Assembly (NCBI GenBank): GCA_943329105.2
Contig: CALQCP020000093.1
Span: forward strand, 1 to 8,065
DNA length: 8,065 nt
Direction: 5' to 3'
DNA from: Chitinophaga pinensis
GTDB taxonomy: Bacteria > Planctomycetota > Phycisphaerae > Phycisphaerales > SM1A02
The notes beneath the pieces were generated by a model. It made no database searches. It had not been told where the DNA came from and saw only the letters and a list, made by a program, of their open reading frames with translations. Made by a program: the position numbers and the translations under genes. How positions within the stretch are numbered: position 1 is the first letter of the stretch; each line of letters opens with the position of its first letter. Of this stretch, positions 1 through 6,119 are shown in pieces.

Positions 1-1
1 G

Positions 2-592
2 CTCCTGTGGAGTTGCGTGATGGCATTCTTCGACCGCGCCACGGGTGGTCTCATTACCACCACGCTTCCGTTGGTATTGGCTGGATTTCTTGGTTACAGC
101 AAGGGTCAACGGGGCTGGTTGATTGGGCTGCCGCTGTTGTTGATGGCGTTGTGCACTGGACCAGCCGGGGCGCTGTGTGACCGCGTTGGCAGTCTGCGCG
201 TACGTATCGCAGCCGGCCTGGTGTACGCACTGGCGTTTGCCATGATTCCATTTGCTGCGTCAAATCAAGCAGCCATGGCGGTGACGATGTTTGCCGTTGG
301 AATCAGTGCCGGCGCGCTGTTCTCCAGTTCACTGGCGATCGCCGCCGAGAGCGGAGGATCAACGGTTGCCCTTGGTTCATTCCGTGCAGCAGGCGATGTT
401 GGGTTCTTTGCAGGAACCACGCTATCGATCGTTCTGGCGAGCGCCATCGGTAATGAGGCAGCGCCGGGGTACGCCGATTACGCATCCGTCATCGTCTTGT
501 TTGCAGTGGCACATGCGGCGAGCACGGTGTTGATCGCCGGGACGGCAGTGCTAGCATCGCGTTGTGGCTCTCGGACAAATTCAGCGCTATGA
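2..592 (+). CDS. MFS-type membrane transporter, C-terminal half (5' end outside window)
   Basis: The reading frame is open from the left edge to the TGA at 590-592, so the gene begins upstream. A GTG at 17 and an ATG at 20 lie in frame but within what looks like a membrane helix, so I do not take them as the start. About 196 residues are visible and contain roughly six hydrophobic helices, which matches the second half of a 12-helix major facilitator. Between the second and third visible helices is GALCDRVGSLRVR, a good match to MFS motif A (G-x-L-x-D-R-x-G-x-x-x-x-R), which recurs in the loop between helices 8 and 9. The protein should sit in the inner membrane; its substrate cannot be told from this half. 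It converges on the sigma-factor gene with only 34 bp between stop codons, and I see no U-tract terminator there. Confidence 0.8.
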   Translation, partial: LLWSCVMAFFDRATGGLITTTLPLVLAGFLGYSKGQRGWLIGLPLLLMALCTGPAGALCDRVGSLRVRIAAGLVYALAFAMIPFAASNQAAMAVTMFAVGISAGALFSSSLAIAAESGGSTVALGSFRAAGDVGFFAGTTLSIVLASAIGNEAAPGYADYASVIVLFAVAHAASTVLIAGTAVLASRCGSRTNSAL

Positions 593-626
593 ACGAGATT
601 GAGTGTCAGGCCAGCGAGTGTGAAAT

Positions 627-1760
627 TCAGTTGATCGCAACGACCGGGGATCGGTGACCGTTACCTGAACGGTCACCCGCGCACGCGCCTTCGAGGGTCA
701 TGCGAATTTTTGCCAATGCCTGGTTCTGAATTTGTCGAACACGTTCCTTGGTCAGCCCAATGAGGTTGCCCACTTGCGCCAGTGTTGGCGTGCGACCTTG
801 ATCAAGACCTTGGAATGCAAAGCGGTGCATCACTACTTCGCGTTCGATCTCGGTGAGATCAGCGCGGTTTGATTCAACAATGTCACGGACTTCCGCTGCA
901 TCTTGCCGTTCCGATGCGGCGCGGATGGATGCAACGCCGTCGCCTTGTTCAAGCGCTGGATCAAACTCGACGGGGAAGCGTTGCTTGTGCTTGGAAACCT
1001 TGATTCCATGACGGCTAAATGCCTTGAGAATCGAGCGGCACGCGTAGGTGCTGAACTTGAATCCTCTGCCGCAATCGAACTTGTCCACCGATCGCATCAG
1101 CGCCATATTGCCTTCGCCGATCAGATCCGCATATTCGCCTTCACCAAGACGAACACGCTTCGCCATGGCCAAGACGAGCGCCAAATTTGTTTCCGCAATT
1201 TGTTCGCGGTAGGCAGTGGCGGTGCTGTTCCAACGGAGGAGTTCCCGTGCTTGTTCTGCTCCTGGAGCGCGACCACGCAAGGCCTTCTGGATCCGACTCA
1301 TGCGGTAGCGCGCATAATTGAACTGCATGAAGATCACGCGCTCTTGCGCAGCGGTGAGCACCACGCCGTCATGTCGACGCGGCGAAGTGGTGCCGATGTC
1401 GTCCATCATGGGCCGGTACCAGGTCACGGTGGGACGAGGAACAATTGGCGCTTTCGTATAGATGCGCTGTTCCGCGCCGGCCTTGTGGAAGTCCGGGTGA
1501 TCCATGAAATCGATTTCGTCGGAGAGCAACTCGGTGAGGAGTGCTGCATCGGCGCGGGTGCGTTGCGCCTTGGTTGGTTTGGCGGGCTTCGTCAACTTCG
1601 GCTCTACGCGCGCGACAGGCGCAAGAGGAGCGGACATTGCAGTTGGCTGTGGAGTGGAACCAGATCCGCCACCGCCGGTCATTTGCCCACGGCGGCGCCG
1701 GGCTCGTGCCTGGGGAAGGCGACCATCTCCGTCCATGATGCTGTGGGGTAGTGTGGTCAT
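627..1760 (-). CDS. RNA polymerase sigma-70 family factor, planctomycete-type, without a recognisable region 3
   Basis: A 377-residue sigma factor that should direct RNA polymerase to a promoter set. Residues 1-70 are Arg/Gly/Pro/Ala-rich and look disordered. Residues 74-93 are acidic (LLTELLSDEIDFMDHPDF). Residues 135-160 (LTAAQERVIFMQFNYARYRM) resemble region 1.2. Region 2 spans about 191-250 (NLALVLAMAKR, DLIGEGNMALMRSVDKFD, FKFSTYA). Region 4 spans about 300-355, with the helix-turn-helix TLAQVGNLIGLTKERVRQIQ. The 50 residues between them lack the usual region 3. The canonical 'TYATWWIRQAI' of region 2.3/2.4 is TYACRSILKAF here, so the tryptophan pair is missing. From memory this layout matches a sigma family widespread in Planctomycetota, so it is probably an alternative factor of that family and not the housekeeping one. 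The ATG at 1760 has AAGGA four bases upstream; an in-frame ATG at 1736 is an alternative start. The 3' end of the gene contains a 10-bp hairpin. Confidence 0.88.
   Translation of the reverse strand: MTTLPHSIMDGDGRLPQARARRRRGQMTGGGGSGSTPQPTAMSAPLAPVARVEPKLTKPAKPTKAQRTRADAALLTELLSDEIDFMDHPDFHKAGAEQRIYTKAPIVPRPTVTWYRPMMDDIGTTSPRRHDGVVLTAAQERVIFMQFNYARYRMSRIQKALRGRAPGAEQARELLRWNSTATAYREQIAETNLALVLAMAKRVRLGEGEYADLIGEGNMALMRSVDKFDCGRGFKFSTYACRSILKAFSRHGIKVSKHKQRFPVEFDPALEQGDGVASIRAASERQDAAEVRDIVESNRADLTEIEREVVMHRFAFQGLDQGRTPTLAQVGNLIGLTKERVRQIQNQALAKIRMTLEGACAGDRSGNGHRSPVVAIN
653..677 (-). other. 10-bp perfect hairpin at the 3' end of the sigma-factor gene
   Basis: GGTGACCGTT (653-662) and AACGGTCACC (668-677) are perfect complements around a 5-base loop, inside the last 17 codons of the sigma gene. 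Neither strand has a T-run after it, so it is not a classical intrinsic terminator. It may stabilise the mRNA 3' end or slow polymerase between the two convergent genes. Confidence 0.4.
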
Positions 1761-1977
1761 TGGGTCCTTGGCGGTTGTGTGCGGTTCGCCGCTTCTCTTA
1801 CGAAACAGTTCGCGTAGTGTTCAGCGCGGATTCAATAAAATTTGAAACCTAATGCGGACGTCGGACGACGGACTGGGGGTAACCCCATGGCCGAGCGCTG
1901 GTTCAGATTCCGTTGCACCCTGAGATGCCCCGCGGCGCTCGCAAGTTCGGGATTGTGGCAAGCGAACCGTGATAAAG
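1761..1977. other. Intergenic region between the sigma gene and ndk, no gene assigned
   Basis: 217 bp in which I find no convincing gene. It holds an AT-rich block with the inverted repeat TTCAA-taaaat-TTGAA (1831-1846), about 70-85 bp upstream of the sigma start. It also holds a small hairpin TGGGG-GTAA-CCCCA (1874-1887) with a GNRA-type loop. The sigma-gene promoter should lie here, but I cannot place a confident -35/-10 pair. GGTTCAGATTCC near 1902 superficially resembles a tRNA T-arm, but no cloverleaf can be drawn around it. Confidence 0.4.
1765..1769 (-). promoter_or_regulatory. Ribosome binding site of the sigma-factor gene
   Basis: AAGGA on the minus strand lies four bases before the ATG at 1760. 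The spacing is a little short but supports this start over the in-frame ATG at 1736. Confidence 0.5.
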
Positions 1978-2017
1978 CAGCCAAGGCGCTCAAAATGAGC
2001 GCCTTGGCTGTTATTAT
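1978..2017 (-). terminator. Intrinsic terminator of ndk
   Basis: A perfect 15-bp inverted repeat, CAGCCAAGGCGCTCA (1978-1992) and TGAGCGCCTTGGCTG (1996-2010), closes on a 3-base loop. It starts 35 bp past the ndk stop codon. On the minus strand the stem is followed by CTTTATC, a weak T-run. On the plus strand it is followed by TTATTATAA, so it may act in both directions. Confidence 0.8.
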
Positions 2018-2045
2018 AAGACGTTTACGCGGATGAGGGAGTGGC

Positions 2046-2516
2046 TTACTCCGCAGTTCCGCTGGACATGTCGTAGACCCAGGCGTCGCTGGGGCGCTTG
2101 AAGTCCAAGACTTCACCCTTGTTGAAGAACAGGGAAAGCTCGCGAATAGCCGCTTCTGGGCTGTCCGAGCCGTGGATCAGGTTGAAACTGTTGGAGACGC
2201 CAAAGTCGCCACGGATGGTTCCGCCGGCAGCCTTTGACCCGAAGGTGGCGCCCATGAGGTTTCGGCAGATGGCCACCGCGCCGTTGCCGCGGATGGCAAG
2301 CACCAGCACCGGGCTGGAGGTCATGAACTTGACCAGTCCAGGATAGAACGGCCGAGCCGCGTGGTCCTTGTAGTGCTCAGCGGCCAGTTCCGGGCTGATC
2401 TGCGTGAGTTTGGCACCCACGATTTGCAGGCCCTTCTCTTCGAAGCGGCTGATGATGCGACCCATGAGACCGCGTTGGACGGCATCTGGCTTAAGAATGA
2501 TGAGGCTTGTTTCCAT
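2046..2516 (-). CDS. ndk: Nucleoside diphosphate kinase
   Basis: A cytoplasmic enzyme that transfers the gamma-phosphate of ATP to other nucleoside diphosphates through a phosphohistidine, balancing the NTP and dNTP pools. The 156-residue protein starts METSLIILKPDAVQRGLMG and carries the family signature NLIHGSDSPEAA, with catalytic His115 and Asn112. Lys9, Tyr49, Phe57, Arg85 and Arg102, conserved nucleotide-site positions, are also present. The residue before the conserved Asn is Phe111 where many homologues have Arg. The frame is open for 20 codons upstream, but the ATG at 2516 has GGAGAA just before it and gives the normal family start. The protein is slightly longer than typical bacterial members (about 140 residues) through its C-terminus. 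It is transcribed divergently from top6B and followed by a strong terminator, so it is probably monocistronic. Confidence 0.97.
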   Translation of the reverse strand: METSLIILKPDAVQRGLMGRIISRFEEKGLQIVGAKLTQISPELAAEHYKDHAARPFYPGLVKFMTSSPVLVLAIRGNGAVAICRNLMGATFGSKAAGGTIRGDFGVSNSFNLIHGSDSPEAAIRELSLFFNKGEVLDFKRPSDAWVYDMSSGTAE

Positions 2517-2520
2517 GTTG

Positions 2521-2526
2521 TTCTCC
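2521..2526 (-). promoter_or_regulatory. Ribosome binding site of ndk
   Basis: GGAGAA on the minus strand, with six bases between GGAG and the ATG at 2516. It settles the start in favour of this ATG over longer in-frame openings. Confidence 0.75.
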
Positions 2527-2685
2527 GTAAGTTGTGGGGCGGCAAGGATAGCAAAAAACCGAGTCAGACAGGGCATTCAGCCGATCGTGCTACCGTACCC
2601 GCCCTTCGCCGCCAAACGACGAAGCATGACGCGGCCCGTGATCCAGGACGTTGGGCACGGGAAGCATTGATCCGCGAACGCACGT

Positions 2686-2692
2686 AAAGGAG
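2686..2692 (+). promoter_or_regulatory. Ribosome binding site of top6B
   Basis: AAAGGAG followed by six bases and the ATG at 2699, a near-ideal Shine-Dalgarno site. It rules out the longer in-frame TTG start at 2651. The 182-bp divergent gap with ndk shows no convincing -35/-10 pair on either strand. Confidence 0.85.
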
Positions 2693-2698
2693 CCCGAA

Positions 2699-4897
2699 AT
2701 GGCAGCCAAGGAAGCCGTTGCAGTGGCTGAACCGAAGAAGAAGTCCGCCACGCCCAAGGTGGATGCGGAGTCCATGGCCACTCGGCAGCGGGACATTTCG
2801 GTCAGTGAATTCTTTGCAAAGAACCGTCACTTGCTTGGGTTTGACAACCCGCGCAAGGCGATGCTGACCACCATCAAGGAAGCGGTCGACAACTCGCTTG
2901 ATGCCTGCGAAGAAGCAGAGATCTTGCCAGAGATCGCGGTGATCATTGAGGACCTTGAGCCGACGCGTCCTGCATCGGCCAAGAGTTCGCGCTACCGCGT
3001 GACGGTGGTTGACAATGGACCGGGCATTGTTCGCAAGCAGGTCGAAAACATCTTTGGGCGCCTGCTCTATGGATCGAAGTTCCACCGCTTGAAAATGAGC
3101 CGCGGTCAGCAGGGCATCGGTATCAGCGCCGCGGGCATGTACGGACTGATCACCACTGGTCGGCCGATGGCAATCTTCACCAAGCCGAAGGCTGGTCAGC
3201 CGACCCACCACATCGAATTGGCGATGAATACCAAGACCAACCGCGCCGAAGTGACCTTTGACAAAGAGGTCAAGGACTTCCCGCCGGATCGCCTTCGCAA
3301 GTTGAGCGCGGGAACACGCGCGTTGGCTGAGCAGAGTGGATTTTTGACTGCAACGGAATTCCCAACTGGTACGTCCGTGAGCATCGAGCTTGACGGCAAG
3401 TACCAGCGTGGGCGTGGTTCGGTGGACGAGTTTCTGGAACTCACCGCTATTGCCAACCCGCACGCACGCATCGTCTTTGTGCCGCCGACACGGGTGACCG
3501 AAGATGATGAACCGGATGTGCTGACGGCAGCCGAAGCAAGCGCTGCCGCTGTTGCCAAGGTCACTACCGAGACCAACGGCGTGATTGTCTTTCCACGTGG
3601 CGTGCATGAATTGCCCCGTGAAACCAAGGAAATTCAACCGCACCCGAAGGGGATCGAGTTGGGAATCCTGCTGCAGATGCTCAAGGATTACGAGGCAACT
3701 GAGAAGGGCGGTACGCTCTTTAAGTTCCTTCAGGATTGCTTCTGCCGCGTGAGTGCTTCCACCGCCAGCGGTATGTGTGAAGCCATCGGGCTGACCAGCC
3801 GCACCAAAGTGGCCGACGTTGGGCCACCGCAAGCAGAGAAACTCTTCAAAGTGTTTCAGGAATCAAAGCTGGCGCCGCCGCCGACGGATTGCCTGGCGCC
3901 GATTGGTGTTCGGCAATTGCTGGCCGGAATGCTCAAAGGGGTGCGCGCTGAGTTCTACGCGGCATCGAGCCGTGAGGCGGATGTCTACCGTGGTCGACCT
4001 TTCCAGATTGAGGCGGCCATTGCATTCGGTGGTGAGTTGCCTGGCGACGAAACCGCGCGCGTCATTCGCTTTGCCAACCGTGTACCGCTGCTCTTTCAAC
4101 AGAGTGCCTGCTCAAGTTTCAAGGCCGTCAGTGAGACGGGTTGGAAGAATTACAACCTGTCACAACCGCGTGGCGGTATTCCGGTTGGTCCACTGGTGAT
4201 CATGATTCATATGGCTTCGGTGTGGGTGCCGTTCACAAGCGAGAGCAAGGAAGCCATTGCGGACTATGACGAGATTCGCAAGGAGATGAAATTGGCGCTG
4301 ATGGAGTGCGGGCGAAAGCTGGGCACCTATCTGCGCAAACGCCAGCGCATGCGCCGCGAGGGTCTGCGTCGTGATGTGTTTGAGCGCTACATCGGTGAGA
4401 TCGCCAAGGCAGTGCATGCCATCATGGGCGCTGATCCCAAGGCGATTTATGACGCATTGTTGGAGCAAGCCAATGCACGCACCGCAGTCGCTGATCAAGT
4501 GCTTGACGAAGACGGCCAGGTCATCAAGGATGAAGATCCATCCGGACCGGACGATGATGGCGTGCTCATTGTGCACGAGGCAATAGCCCCGGCGGTTGCG
4601 CAGCTGTCCTCCACACCGTTTGCGCCGCTCGACTTTGGTAACGGCAGTAAGAAGCAGACGAGCAAGGTGGGGGCAGTTGGTAAATCCAGCGCCAGCACCC
4701 AGGCAGGTAGTAAGAGCGGCAGCAAGTCCACTACTCGGGCGAAATCCAAAGCAGATTCCGCAGCGAGCCCCAAGCGAACTGCGAAGCAGGCTCCAGAGTC
4801 AGCAGCGCGAGCCGAACTCCGTGCACGTGCAGCCAAGGCGGCAAGCCGCAAGCCTGGCAGTGGCAAGCCCAGTAACGACGGCCCGCGTCTCTTCTGA
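2699..4897 (+). CDS. top6B: DNA topoisomerase VI subunit B (ATPase subunit)
   Basis: The ATP-binding subunit of the A2B2 type IIB topoisomerase, which dimerises on ATP to drive passage of one duplex through another. The protein has 732 residues. After a Lys/Ala-rich leader (1-30) comes the GHKL ATPase fold: EAVDNSLDA at 61-69, DNGPGI at 105-110 and the lid GQQGIGIS at 136-143. An H2TH-type region lies at about 315-395 and the transducer at about 397-560, with switch lysine K483 (GWKNYNL) and the hallmark QPRGGIPVGP from 489. Then come a helical stretch, an acidic linker (about 603-620, with clusters DED, DED and DDD), and an 83-residue tail (650-732) with 13 Lys, 7 Arg and 16 Ser but only 4 acidic residues. 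Many archaeal B subunits are near 530-650 residues, so the extra length is mostly the tail. The next gene, 59 bp on, encodes subunit A. Topoisomerase VI is uncommon in bacteria, so old transfer from archaea is possible, though base composition matches the neighbours. Confidence 0.97.
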   Translation: MAAKEAVAVAEPKKKSATPKVDAESMATRQRDISVSEFFAKNRHLLGFDNPRKAMLTTIKEAVDNSLDACEEAEILPEIAVIIEDLEPTRPASAKSSRYRVTVVDNGPGIVRKQVENIFGRLLYGSKFHRLKMSRGQQGIGISAAGMYGLITTGRPMAIFTKPKAGQPTHHIELAMNTKTNRAEVTFDKEVKDFPPDRLRKLSAGTRALAEQSGFLTATEFPTGTSVSIELDGKYQRGRGSVDEFLELTAIANPHARIVFVPPTRVTEDDEPDVLTAAEASAAAVAKVTTETNGVIVFPRGVHELPRETKEIQPHPKGIELGILLQMLKDYEATEKGGTLFKFLQDCFCRVSASTASGMCEAIGLTSRTKVADVGPPQAEKLFKVFQESKLAPPPTDCLAPIGVRQLLAGMLKGVRAEFYAASSREADVYRGRPFQIEAAIAFGGELPGDETARVIRFANRVPLLFQQSACSSFKAVSETGWKNYNLSQPRGGIPVGPLVIMIHMASVWVPFTSESKEAIADYDEIRKEMKLALMECGRKLGTYLRKRQRMRREGLRRDVFERYIGEIAKAVHAIMGADPKAIYDALLEQANARTAVADQVLDEDGQVIKDEDPSGPDDDGVLIVHEAIAPAVAQLSSTPFAPLDFGNGSKKQTSKVGAVGKSSASTQAGSKSGSKSTTRAKSKADSAASPKRTAKQAPESAARAELRARAAKAASRKPGSGKPSNDGPRLF

Positions 4898-4932
4898 TCA
4901 TCATTGACCATCACTGATCATCATTGATCATC
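4895..4932 (+). repeat. Tandem 10-bp repeat between top6B and top6A
   Basis: 3.8 copies of a 10-bp unit: TGATCATCAT, TGACCATCAC, TGATCATCAT, TGATCATC. The first TGA is the top6B stop codon. Three copies contain the palindrome TGATCA. The array fills most of the 59-bp spacer and ends 12 bases before the top6A ribosome binding site. Confidence 0.9.
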
Positions 4933-4944
4933 TAGTACCGAAAT

Positions 4945-4949
4945 AGGAA
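4945..4949 (+). promoter_or_regulatory. Ribosome binding site of top6A
   Basis: AGGAA with seven bases to the ATG at 4957. The presence of its own site fits translation of subunit A independent of ribosomes arriving from top6B. Confidence 0.7.
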
Positions 4950-4956
4950 CGACACC

Positions 4957-6093
4957 ATGGCAAAGCAGAAGACACCCAGCGCGCCCGCTCGCACCAAGAA
5001 GGAGCGCGACGCCGCCACCGAGAAGAAGATCGTGATGCTCGCCACCGATGTAGCGAAACGTTCGTTGGCAGGGAATGAGCCGACGGTTCGTGTTCCCACG
5101 CGCACCAAGAGCAATACGCTCTGGAACAAGAAAAAGGGCATCTTGCAAATGGGCCCTGCTGCGCAAGAGCGCGGTCTGTTCAATTTGAGTCAGGCGAAGA
5201 GTTTCATGCAGACCATGCTGCACTCATCAAGTATCAAGGACTTGATTGCAGCGGAGAAGACGCTCAGTCTGCGTGGAATGTTCTATAAGGGTCTGCACAC
5301 GGTGGCAGGCACCAAGGAGAAGACCTTCGCTGATCAGGATGAGTCTGACGGAATCTTGGAAGACCTTGAAGTGTCGCTGGCTGCGCTGCGTGAAGAATTG
5401 CACATCTTTGCCAAGAAGGCAGGCACGATGGTGGGCAATATCACCATCATCGACTCGGGCGATGAAATCGACTGCCGACGCATGGGGTCAGGCGGCTATG
5501 CCATCCCATCCATCGTGGAACCGGATGTGATCAAGTTCAAGAAGTGTGACGCCAAGTTCGTTCTGCATGTTGAGAAGAACACCGTTTGGAGTCGCTTCAA
5601 CGAGGATCGCTTCTGGGAGAAGCACAACTGCATCTTGACCGAAGGCGGTGGTCAGCCGCCGCGCGGGGTGCGTCGCTTGTTGCGTCGACTGAACGAAGAA
5701 CTTGGGCTACCGGTGTACTGCCTGCTCGACTGCGACCCATGGGGGCACTACATCTACAGCGTGATCAAGCAGGGCAGTATTTCCTTGGCATTTGAGAGTG
5801 AGCGTTTGGCGATTCCGGATGTCAAGTACTTGGGTATTCGCGCGAGTGATTACCGTACGTGTGGCCTCAGTGATGATGTGCAGATTGCACTGAATGACAC
5901 CGATATCAAGCGTGCCAAGGAAATTGCCGCGTACCCGTGGTTTCAAGGTCACAAGGGTTGGCAGCGCGAGATCGATGGGATGCTCAACAACGGCTTCAAG
6001 ATGGAAGTGGAGTCCTTGATTACCAAGGACATCTCCTACGTCACTGAAACCTATGTGCCGCAGCGACTCAAGGCGAAGGACTGGTTGGACTGA
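4957..6093 (+). CDS. top6A: DNA topoisomerase VI subunit A (DNA-cleaving, Spo11-like subunit)
   Basis: The catalytic subunit that cuts both strands of DNA and stays linked to the 5' ends through tyrosine; it is a relative of the meiotic protein Spo11. The 378 residues begin with a Lys-rich leader (1-25), followed by the winged-helix 5Y-CAP domain. Its motif SLRGMFYKG places the catalytic tyrosine at Y110; the residue before it is Phe109, where many relatives have a second Tyr. The Toprim domain supplies the metal-binding acids E206 (HVEKNTVW) and D258/D260 (LLDCDPWGHYIY). The C-terminal region includes GHKGWQREIDGML. Length is normal for the family and all expected catalytic residues are present, so the protein looks active. 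It is co-directional with top6B, in the common B-then-A order, and should be co-transcribed with it. It ends 17 bp from the stop codon of the convergent histidine kinase. Confidence 0.97.
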   Translation: MAKQKTPSAPARTKKERDAATEKKIVMLATDVAKRSLAGNEPTVRVPTRTKSNTLWNKKKGILQMGPAAQERGLFNLSQAKSFMQTMLHSSSIKDLIAAEKTLSLRGMFYKGLHTVAGTKEKTFADQDESDGILEDLEVSLAALREELHIFAKKAGTMVGNITIIDSGDEIDCRRMGSGGYAIPSIVEPDVIKFKKCDAKFVLHVEKNTVWSRFNEDRFWEKHNCILTEGGGQPPRGVRRLLRRLNEELGLPVYCLLDCDPWGHYIYSVIKQGSISLAFESERLAIPDVKYLGIRASDYRTCGLSDDVQIALNDTDIKRAKEIAAYPWFQGHKGWQREIDGMLNNGFKMEVESLITKDISYVTETYVPQRLKAKDWLD

Positions 6094-6102
6094 GCGTATG
6101 TA

Positions 6103-6119
6103 CCGCGCAATCAGCGCGG
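6103..6119. other. Small GC-rich hairpin between convergent top6A and histidine kinase genes
   Basis: CCGCGC (6103-6108) and GCGCGG (6114-6119) pair perfectly around AATCA, and the kinase stop codon lies in the loop. There is no T-run on either strand, so terminator function is only a possibility. Confidence 0.3.

Noticed and set aside
903..1751. A 282-codon open frame on the plus strand, antisense to the sigma gene.
   Set aside because: The minus strand clearly encodes sigma regions 2 and 4; the opposite frame has no recognisable domain and atypical composition (Cys-, His- and Arg-rich).
1890..1930. A T-arm-like string (GGTTCAGATTCC) suggesting a tRNA or tRNA remnant.
   Set aside because: The flanking bases do not pair as a T-stem, and no acceptor, D or anticodon stems can be drawn.
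1974..2010. AGCAGCCAAGGC, reminiscent of the conserved helix 8 segment of SRP (4.5S) RNA.
   Set aside because: It is the left arm of a perfect 15-bp terminator hairpin; the rest of the SRP RNA motif (GGTCAGGTCCGGAAGGAAGC-like sequence) is absent.
1842..2036. A 64-codon plus-strand ORF between sigma and ndk.
   Set aside because: It starts without a ribosome site and its second half reads through the ndk terminator hairpin; no recognisable sequence features.
2564..3832. A 422-codon open frame on the minus strand, antisense to top6B.
   Set aside because: It lies opposite a gene whose ATPase motifs are unmistakable, matches no known domain by eye, and is rich in His, Arg and Leu as expected of the complement of GC-rich coding DNA.
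4895..4932. The TGATCATCAT array considered as a CRISPR or replication iteron array.
   Set aside because: Units are contiguous 10-mers without spacers, too short for CRISPR, and there is no neighbouring replication initiator gene or AT-rich unwinding region.
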